Below are positions 45,265 to 64,000 of a DNA stretch of 64,000 nucleotides, piece by piece. Position numbers and translations under genes: made by a program. Below the pieces are notes generated by a model that was not told the DNA's origin, made no database searches, and worked only from the letters and a program-made list of their open reading frames with translations. Source of the DNA: Bugula neritina (taxonomy: Eukaryota; Bryozoa; Gymnolaemata; Cheilostomatida; Bugulidae); assembly GCA_964035545.1 (NCBI GenBank), contig OZ037772.1, forward strand, positions 12,341,818-12,405,817, in the 5' to 3' direction. Numbering within the stretch: the stretch's first letter is position 1; each line of letters opens with the position of its first letter.

Positions 45265-48200
45265 ATGAGTGAAGTGAAAAGGAAAAGATATGCAAGGGAG
45301 AAGAAGGGACCAGGTTCCGTGAAAACAATAGTAAGTTGTTACCATCATAACATATACTGTGGAGGTTTCTTTATAGAATCGTATTCAGCTTGACATAATA
45401 TAGGCTTGTTTTTGTTAAATAATGAATTAATAGTGTATGGCACAGTTGGGTGTGTTATATAGTAGCATGCTTAATGTTTCTGACCATAGGCAGGATATAA
45501 TGAAAAATGTCAACCGATGATTGCAGTTGTATTCGGTGAAAGTGACCAATCAAATGCGGTACAAATAGGTATCCTTTAGTTTACTGTAAGAATATGATTG
45601 TGTGACCTGATTTCCTAAAACTGTAACGTTTAGACTAATGTTTATAGCAGCTTGGAACTAGGTGCTGTTCAACCTAGTAATTTATCATGTTGAGTTACCT
45701 GCATCACTATGTAGAGGATATATTTTTAAGCATGAAAATTAAAAATATAATGATTAAAGGATAAAGTTGAATACTAGGTCTACCATGTCAGAATATAAAG
45801 TTGAACAGCCTGCCCATAGCATACTGTCAATAAACTCTACTGTTTAGGCTGCCAGTATTTGGTTAGTCAACACGGCATGTCTTGTATTTATGAAGCTACA
45901 TTGTATTGTAGTGTTCTGAGAAGGTTGTCAAACGGTTGGAGAAGAAACGAATTGAGCAAAGAAAGGCTCACACGGCTGCTGGTAGAGAATTACTTACTAG
46001 TTGTATATGAAACATTTATATTGGTAACAGTATCATATTATTATATATGATATACTGTGTATATATGATATATTAGTATGTAACATACTGTATAATATAC
46101 TCGTAACAGTGACATGCAGTCGCAAGGCAGCAGAGTTTATGCTGCCGGAAGAGTCGGGGTATTTAGAAGCTGATGAAGGGGAGGCAACTGCTGACATTTC
46201 TCAAGATGACATCGTCAAACTGGTTGACATTCAGTCTGCACATAAGGTAGGCGAAGCTAGTTGCAGGAAGTAGTGATGTGGGCGGAGCTAGTTACAGGAA
46301 GTAGTGATGTAGGCGGAGCTAGTTACAGGAAGTAGTGATGTAGGCGGAGCTAGTTACAGGAAGTAGTGAAGGTGGCGCAACTTCATGCATTTACTTCAAC
46401 TTGGTTCTAATTTTCAAATAAATCTCAATTTGAATTGAGCCGTGACAAAAAAGGAAACAATTACCCGCCACCCGCGCAGGACCACGGCGGTGAAAGGTGA
46501 CAAAAAAGGAAACAATTAGTGTTGTTACCTGATATGTCTCTTCTTCAGCGTCTGACATTATTTTACAGCACTTCACACTCTCCCTGAAGGACTTTGGACC
46601 CTACACCATCGACTACTCCTCTAACGGACGTCACCTGGCTCTGGCCGGCAGCAGAGGTCACGCCGCTGTCGTAGACTGGCAGCCCAAGAAGTTGAAGTGC
46701 GAGTTTAACGTCATGGAAACTGTGCATGACGTCAAGTGAGTGAGAGTTGTCTTCTATCAGACCTCTACTAGTAACTCACTCTACTAGTAACTCACTCTCT
46801 AGTAACTCACTCTACTAGTAACTCACTCTACTAGTAACTCACTCTACTAGTAACTCACTCTACTAGTAACTCACTCTGCTAGTAACTCACTCTGCTAGTA
46901 ACTCACTCTACTAGTAACTCACTCTACTAGTAACTCACTCTCTAGTAACTCACTCTACTAGTAATCCACTCTGCTAGTAACTCACTCTACTAGTAACTCA
47001 CTCTACTAGTAACTCACTTTCTATCTGTAGGTATCTTCACAACGAGACGATGCTGGCTGTAGCTCAACGCCAGTGGGTTTACATCTACGACAACGAGGGA
47101 ATAGAGTTACATTGTCTCAAGGCTCTCGACTCGCCTCTACAGCTGCAGTTTCTCCCTCACCATTTCCTGTTAGCTTGCTCAGTAAGTATGCAGTTATCAT
47201 TTCTTAGTATATGCTGATGTGTTTTCTATACATACACTCCTTATATTAGTAATATATTTTGAAATATTAATTTTATATTATTTACTTTACTGAATCTTGA
47301 AATTTACTATTCAGAAACTTGAGAATTCCAGTTTTCTAATTATTGTGTTCAATTAAATTTTTTGTTCTTGTGCAATGAATTGGAGCTAACCGATGGGCAG
47401 TTGGATTGCTTTTCCAAGCAGTATCCTTCATGCTGATTGGCTGATTCTATGACTGTAGAATGCCAAAGGCTACCTAAGTTGGTTAGACGTGAGTATTGGA
47501 GAGAAGGTGGCAGGGTTCCAGACCCACCGAGGTAGACTAAACATGATGGTGCAGAACCCAGGCAATGCCATCGTACATCTGGGCCACTCTCGCGGCTCAG
47601 TCACTCTCTGGAGTCCCAACGTCAAGGAGCCGCTGGTAGAGGTGTTGGCTCACCAGACAGCCGTACGGAGTCTGTGTGTTGATAAAACTGGCAGGTGAGC
47701 GATCTCTTCAGATACTCAGTGATGTCTTCAAATAGTATTTACTGATCTCTTCAGACAGTATTCACTGATCTCTTCAGATAGTATTCACTGATGTCTTCAG
47801 ATAGTATTCACTGATGTCTCTCTCTCCAGGTACATGGCCACGTCTGGTGCGGACAGGAAGGTGAAGATCTGGGACTTGAGGAAATACCAGTGTCTCCATG
47901 AGTTCAAAGTGCCAGCCGGTCCCGGCAGCATGCACTTCTCCAGTCAGGGTCTGTTGGCTGCCGGAGTTGGGAACTCAGTCTTGGTGTACAAGGTTAGTCC
48001 TCCACTCAGATGGTTGTGTGTCGGGCTATGTGTGTCTGTGTGATGTAATCAGTTGGTGTGTATTATGTCATCGGTTCGTATGTACTGGATTTAATCTGCG
48101 TGGTATTTGATGTCACAATCTGGTAAAGCCTCAGTTTCCCTGCTATGTTTAGGATACGCTAGTCAAACCCCCCACACAGGCGTACATGTCTCACGTAGCC

Positions 48201-49158
48201 CTGGGTCCTGTGAAGAAGGTGCAGTTCTGTCCGTATGAAGATATTCTGGGTGTCGGATCTTCTCTTGGCTTTGAGAGTCTCCTTATTCCTGGTAGGCGGG
48301 TCATCTTCGGGTGTATTACTTGAGTACAGTACTTGACTACTTGAGTACAGTACTTGAGTACAGTACTTGACTACTTGAGTACAGTGTTGACTACTTAGGA
48401 TAACTAGAATGGAGAGTGAGTCTCTCAATATACTGACAGCTCATAGTTCTGCTCCCTTGCAAGGTGCTGGTGAACCCAACTTTGACTCAATGGAGGCGAA
48501 TCCTTTCCAGAACAAGAAGCAGAGACAGACGATGGAGGTGAAGCAGCTGCTGGATAAAATACCTCACCACCTCATCACCCTCGAGCATGGTACGCCATCT
48601 TGGATACTATCTCTCTATCTATGTGTACGACTCTGTGTGTTCTAAGGCCACTGCAGTTAGCTGGTTGTGTGTTGTGTGAGAACATTGTCCACTAGTAACT
48701 GACCGTGAAGCTAAGCTGACAGTGCCCTGGTTACCCTCTGCTATACTCCTCTCTGTAGAGTCCATCAAGAAGGTCAGACCAGAAGACGCTGTGATTGAGG
48801 AGAAAAACCGAATTCCCAAGAAGTGGTTGAAGATGCACTATAAGCCAAGTAAATCCAGCATGGAGTCCAAACGTAGATGGGTACGTGATACAACTTTTAT
48901 CAGTGCTAGTAGTAGTAGTAGTAGTAGCAGTAATAGTAGTACTAGTTGTAGTAGTAGTAGTAGTACTAGTAGTATTAGTATTAATAATCTTAATAGTGAT
49001 ATTCTCAAATATCTGCATTCCTTCACTTGTATTTTCACTCACAGGAACTCAGAGGTAAACTCGCTAAGGAGAAGAAAGAGAGAACTAAGAAGTACGAAGA
49101 GGCCAAGAAGAACCCCGCTCCATACGACCCCCTGGCTAGGTTCAAGTTCGGGGGCTGA
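45265..49158 (+). CDS. WDR46: WD repeat protein 46 (UTP7/BING4), small-subunit processome component
   Basis: Eleven exons: 45265-45330, 45912-45981, 46110-46246, 46569-46735, 47031-47181, 47459-47694, 47830-47992, 48153-48291, 48464-48589, 48759-48880 and 49045-49158; 496 residues, phases consistent, TGA stop. WDR46/UTP7 is a nucleolar WD40 protein needed for 18S rRNA processing. Orthologue landmarks in order are a basic N-terminus ([10 protein letters not shown]), [107 protein letters not shown] and [16 protein letters not shown], which together build the propeller, then a Lys-rich C-terminus ending LARFKFGG. It is shorter than human WDR46 (about 610) mainly at the two ends. The join from the first to the second exon rests on phase alone; a decoy exon at 45490-45568 is in the wrong phase. 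Confidence 0.94.
46750..47020. repeat. 16-bp minisatellite in a WDR46 intron
   Basis: About 16 copies of CTACTAGTAACTCACT fill the intron between the fourth and fifth exons, ending 10 bp from the acceptor, whose pyrimidine tract (AACTCACTTTCTATCTGTAG) continues the repeat phase. Confidence 0.95.
47705..47829. repeat. About 25-bp repeat made of acceptor-like units in a WDR46 intron
   Basis: Four or five units of CACTGATCTCTTCAGATAGT-type sequence fill this short intron; each unit contains a pyrimidine-rich stretch ending in CAG, and the final genuine acceptor (CACTGATGTCTCTCTCTCCAG) has the same layout. Confidence 0.8.
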
Positions 49159-49680
49159 GTCCCGCGCCCCTCCTTCTAGCTATATTTATATAATAATGTA
49201 GACACACAGTGTACATAGTCATGTGACTCGGGCTGCTTTGGCAGCTGTAAGACTCTAACACCATCCTATATGCCATGGCCTACGTTTACTCATGGAGTGT
49301 ATATATGTGTATATATGACAATACATGTAATATTAATATACATGTGATATATATATTTTTCATGTGTTATGATTACTCTGCAATAATAGTCCTGCATTTG
49401 TACAATGATTGTGTTGAGTTTTGCATTGCGCCGCAACATAAAGGCTTTGAAATTACATATTTTTCTCAATACAATAGAATACTGAAATAGCATGGTACTG
49501 TCTACTAGCTTTTATTATGGATATCGTCCTCCTCTTTATCAATATGCAGGCATCAAGTTTTTCGTTTACCTTTTCCTACAATTTAATTTAATCACAGGTG
49601 AGTCTGTACAACTGTGAATTTACCACTTTTTTCTTTTGCAATAATCTTTTGATGGTACTGGGTTAAATATCTCCTTGCAG
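49159..49680. other. Spacer between WDR46 and the next visible exon
   Basis: About 520 bp, AT-rich. An ATG at 49517 begins a short hydrophobic frame that runs into a stop before the donor-like site near 49597, so I could not use it as the first exon of the downstream gene. That gene's 5' end is unresolved. Confidence 0.5.
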
Positions 49681-60141
<10,461 letters not shown>

Positions 60142-60640
60142 ATATAATAATGGACGGTGAATGAAGAGCTCAGCTCTAACTTGAAATCCAGAATCCTTGC
60201 TTGTGATAGAGACGGATGACAAACTGCATTTTATTTTATACACTTAGTTCAACAAGATTTTTTGAATGTTCTTTATTTCTGATATGTTAATATTTCATAG
60301 AAAATGTCGTATTTTGGTATTTAGTTGAAATAAATAATTCCTAACACCTATACAATATCAGTTTGAAAAAGAATTTTATACATGATAGAAGTTGGATTTC
60401 ACATCCAGGTGGTTCTGTAATTATCGAAGCCCTGGCCATGTTTAGAACTCCACTACCAATAAACTATAAAGTCTATTATTGCAACAGTTGTTCCATGATT
60501 ATAAACATTTGCCAGAAATCTTCCTTGTAAAGGGGTTAACGGCACCTTGGACCTCCCTCCCCGCCCCAACTTGCTTGGGCACTGGCCGCAGCTTCTAACA
60601 TTTTACAAAACAAAATCTTTGACTTTTAACTTTATAAATA

Positions 60641-62721
60641 TGCACACCTTCAGACCTATTCAGCTTTATATGACTATTACTCACTTTATATACTTATTAT
60701 AGTACAGCGTAAGATTATTTGTAGGAATTACATACAAAATAATGTGAATCATTGACATTATAATAGTTGATAAATGCTTCTATTAAAGTTTAGACGGATA
60801 AATTACACAGACTGTTTACAAGCTGTAACTATGTACATTGCTGGGCAAACACTGTAACTTGTATTATACCTTCGTAAACCTGAGAATGAACAAACTAGTC
60901 AACTAAATTAAAATCAATAACATTGTATTGTTTTTCATTCTTTGGAGTGGAACTCAGACAGCTATAATAAAAAGTATGCCATAACATTGATAATAGAATT
61001 GATTTCTGATCATCCAATTACAATATTCAATAAAGTTCAATTGTCTCCTTTACTTTAGTATGCATATATATAAAACTATTATTATAACATAATTCATTGT
61101 ATACTTTGTTTAATAAAGTAAACAGAGTATTTCTATGGTTTATAATATATATCCATGTTATTCTAATTGTATGTTATTCCATCACTAGGTTACCTAACAT
61201 AATATTTGATTTTACCGGCCATAGACTCAATCTTGTCCATGCATTACCTACAATGTTAACACAGGTTGAGGTGTATACATATAAAGTTAAATAGAGCTAT
61301 AGTATGATAAAATTTGATTATAACATTTAGTAGTATTAATAATGTCATGTGTACATCATCAACAATATCCTAAACAATAACTAAACGTCATACATGTTGG
61401 TGTAGAAATTAAATACTTCAGAAAGGTATAGTCTATAGTCTAACAAAACGCTATAGCATCATCATTCTCTTTAGTTAGAGAGCAAGACAGAAGAAAGTTT
61501 TACTGTTTAATCACTTCAAGTTGAGAGCTGTTGAAGCTATATACAGAACTTAATTATATGAGAGGAGGAAAAAATTAGTGAGGAAAATGAATTAGAAGAG
61601 TCACTAAAACTGCATTACAAAATAGTAATACTAAGTCTGAAATAGTTCTGGTACAATAGGAAGGTAGTGTGGAGGTTTGCTCTTGGTTTCTGTATAACTT
61701 ACTATCATGTATGCTATTTGTATAAAAACGTCAACTCCAGTTGCCTGCATGACTGTTCCATATATACTATATTATATTATAATTGTGTTATTATTATCTT
61801 ATATTAAATCATATTTGAATATATTGTAATTATACTATATTATACTATAATTGTGTTATTATTGTGTTAAATTATAGTATATTAGATTATATAATATATA
61901 TATATGCACACCTCCAGACTTATTCAGCTTTATATAACTATTACACACTTTGTATACTTATTATAGTATAGTGTATGATTAATTTTAGGAATTACATACA
62001 AAATATTGTGAATCATTGACATTGTAATTGTTGATAAATGCTTCTATTAAAGTTTAGACAGATAAATTACATACAGACTGTTTACAAGCTGTAACTCTGT
62101 ACATTGCTGGGCAAACACTGTAACTTGTATTATACCTTCCTAAAAACATGAGAATGAACAAACTAGTCACCTAAATTAAAATCAATAACTTTTTATTGTT
62201 TTTCATTGCTTTGGAGTTGAACTCAGCCGGCTATAATAAAAAGTCTGCATCAACATTGATAATAGAATTGATTTCTGATCATCCAATTACAATATTCAAT
62301 GAAGTTCAATTGTCTCCTTTACTTTAGTATGCATATATAGTATAATTATTATATAAAACTATTATATATATATAGGACTATTATAACATATAATTTATTG
62401 TATACTTTGTTCAATAAAGTAAGCAGAGTATTTCTATGGCTTATATTATATATCCATGTTATTCTAATTGCATGTTATTCCATCACTAGGTTACCTTACA
62501 TGCAAGTTAATTTTACTGGCCATAGACTCAATCTTGTCCATGCATTACCTACAATGTTAACACAGGTTGAGGTATATATATAAAGTTATAGAACTATAGT
62601 ATGATAAAATTTGATTATATAATTTAGTAGTACTAATAGTTTCATGTGTACATAATCAACAATATCCTAAAACAATAACTAAACGTCATACATGTTGGTG
62701 TAGAAATCAAATGCTTCAAAA
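60641..62721. repeat. Non-coding tandem duplication, about 0.8 kb units
   Basis: 60641-61425 and 61905-62721 are direct copies at roughly 90% identity, separated by about 480 bp of unique AT-rich sequence. Shared landmarks include GCTTCTATTAAAGTTTAGAC, ATTGCTGGGCAAACACTG, CATAGACTCAATCTTGTCCA and AACTAAACGTCATACATG. No transposon ends or coding potential are seen. Confidence 0.85.
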
Positions 62722-63610
62722 GGCGTTATTTACTGCTGCTGTTACGTCCCTTCTAATATGGAGTGTTGTGTAGAAAATGTGACTCGTTAAGTGATTGCTC
62801 AGTTTTCTAGCCATAAACTTGTTTTAAAATTAAATAACAAATTGTTTCAAATCTAAATAAACATATTAGAAGGCTGTGAATTCTATAGGTGGCTACAAGA
62901 TTGAGAATATTCCAGATTAATGTATATCTTTGACTCTAATCTGTTCCTGATGTGAAATAGAATAGAATTTACTAGACAGTGCTGCCCTGCCCTGACCTGC
63001 CACGCCCTTTCCTGCTACAGGAATACTACATAAAATCCCCAACCAGAACAGTTTGCTAGGCAGAGTTTTGATCTGAACCTGACAGTTCCCATAATTATAT
63101 GTAATTCTCATACTTTTAACACTTAAGGAAAGAATGACTGGAGAAACATTGAAGTTTCATGCATGTTTCAGCTCTTTTAGATTAGAAGTTTGCCTTCGCA
63201 GAATTTCATTCAAGAGAAGCTCAAACAACAAAAGAATCAGTTTCATGTAGTCTAAACTATTAGCTGAATAGTCAGCTCTCCTATTTCATTCAACTTCTTT
63301 ATTGCTGCCCATTCATTATACAATAATATTAGACTCCAAACCTATTTGATTAATAACACAAATATTCACAATGAACCCGCTGCCTTAAAAAATAATGATT
63401 GCATCATCACCGCTGACCAATTAGCAATCTCATATGAAAATAAACTAATCAACAGTTTTTCGTTTAGCAATCTTACTGGTTTAACTCATTACGTATTGGG
63501 AAGTCATACCACTAGGTGAGGCTGAAAGAGCTGAGTGGAGAAAGAGAGAGCTGGCCGAGGTAAGAGAGAATTCTATTTATACTAGGAGTGAAATGGAGTT
63601 ATCGAGTTAC

Positions 63611-63650
63611 ACACACGCGCACGCACATGCGCACGCGCACACGCACACAC

Positions 63651-63731
<81 letters not shown>

Positions 63732-63776
63732 GTATATATATGTATGTATGTATATATATGTATGTATGTATATATA
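63611..63776. repeat. Compound AC / TA / TATG microsatellite
   Basis: A CACACGCGC-type purine-pyrimidine tract (63611-63651) runs into (TA)n (63653-63720) and then TATGTATG units. It lies in the presumed first intron of the gene starting at 63861. Confidence 0.95.
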
Positions 63777-63860
63777 GTAAGTCCTATTATGAAACTGGTA
63801 TTATAGTTGAGATGGAATGACTCACAATACTCATATGATATATTTTTTCCCGTTCAGGTA

Positions 63861-64000
63861 ATGGCTAATAGAAAATCGCAGAAAAGTAAACCACCTCAGC
63901 CGAGCTTTGAATACTGCCCTTTTAAAAAAGCTCAAAGACTAGAATGCGTAACAAGATATGAAACAAGAGAAGCATTAGAGAACCATATAAAGAATCACCA
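63861..64000 (+). CDS. N-terminus of an unknown protein, cut by the window edge
   Basis: An ATG at 63861, four bases after a good acceptor (TTCAG at 63853-63857), opens a frame that runs off the window after 46 codons. The sequence begins with a basic stretch (MANRKSQKSKPPQP) and then has two Cys and two His in order (CPF at about residue 21, EC about 31, then HIKNH), which could be the start of a Cys/His zinc-binding module. The frame stays open and its composition is protein-like, but the family is unknown. Confidence 0.55.
   Translation, partial: MANRKSQKSKPPQPSFEYCPFKKAQRLECVTRYETREALENHIKNH

Larger units (their letters stand above)
60142..63860. other. Intergenic AT-rich region with a tandem duplication
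   Basis: About 3.7 kb of 3' UTR and intergenic DNA without a convincing exon. A non-coding tandem duplication (listed separately) covers 60641-62721. The segment 63500-63560 may be a 5' UTR exon of the gene starting at 63861, because GAG-GTAAGAG at 63559 looks like a donor and CAG at 63855-63857 like its acceptor. Confidence 0.55.

Noticed and set aside
45490-45568. Possible extra WDR46 exon between splice-like sites
   Set aside because: 79 bp in phase 0 would break the frame with exon 45912-45981; the direct join of 45330 to 45912 is in frame.
49517-49600. Signal-peptide-like first exon for the membrane protein
   Set aside because: The frame hits TAA before the donor, and no donor gives the phase needed by exon 49681-49825.

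Overview
This is a 64 kb piece of an AT-rich animal nuclear genome. Genes are split by short GT-AG introns, a Pol III tRNA gene sits inside an intron, and the recognisable proteins are metazoan (WDR46, TBC1D13, GAPR1-like CAP proteins, S1 proteases). Micro- and minisatellites are very abundant. MITE-like repeats whose ends read GGGAGATAAACCCTAA resemble, loosely, the GGGAGATAA-type repeats common in molluscs. I therefore lean to an invertebrate, possibly lophotrochozoan, but the phylum is not established.

Layout. (1) 1-4584 (+): 3' part of a gene whose C-terminal domain looks like a chymotrypsin-fold (PA clan) protease with a His-Asp-Cys triad. (2) 4585-12799: gene-free and packed with related inverted-repeat and MITE-like elements. 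(3) 12800-22807 (-): two tandem paralogues, each with a signal peptide, a six-cysteine domain with beta-defensin spacing, and an elastase-like S1 protease domain. A hAT-type MITE lies between them, and a near-perfect 0.84 kb palindrome with a hammerhead-ribozyme-like core lies in an intron of the second. (4) 25434-30413 (-): a ten-exon gene for a protein with two CAP domains and no signal peptide. (5) 30414-37063: no convincing gene. (6) 37064-43135 (-): TBC1D13 (Rab GAP), complete. (7) 45265-49158 (+): WDR46/UTP7 (small-subunit processome), complete. (8) 49681-60141 (+): a 19-exon single-pass membrane protein I cannot assign, with tRNA-Ser(AGA) in its second visible intron and a second, smaller palindrome in another intron. 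(9) 60142-63860: tandemly duplicated non-coding DNA. (10) 63861-64000 (+): the first coding exon of another gene.

The genes do not form an obvious pathway. WDR46 and TBC1D13 are housekeeping. The protease pair is a local secreted-protein cluster, and the CAP protein is probably intracellular, like GAPR1. All exon models were derived by hand: reading frames are continuous across each listed junction and total coding lengths are divisible by three, but there is no transcript support. Many introns consist largely of minisatellites that begin within a few bases of a splice site, and several repeat the splice-site sequence itself.
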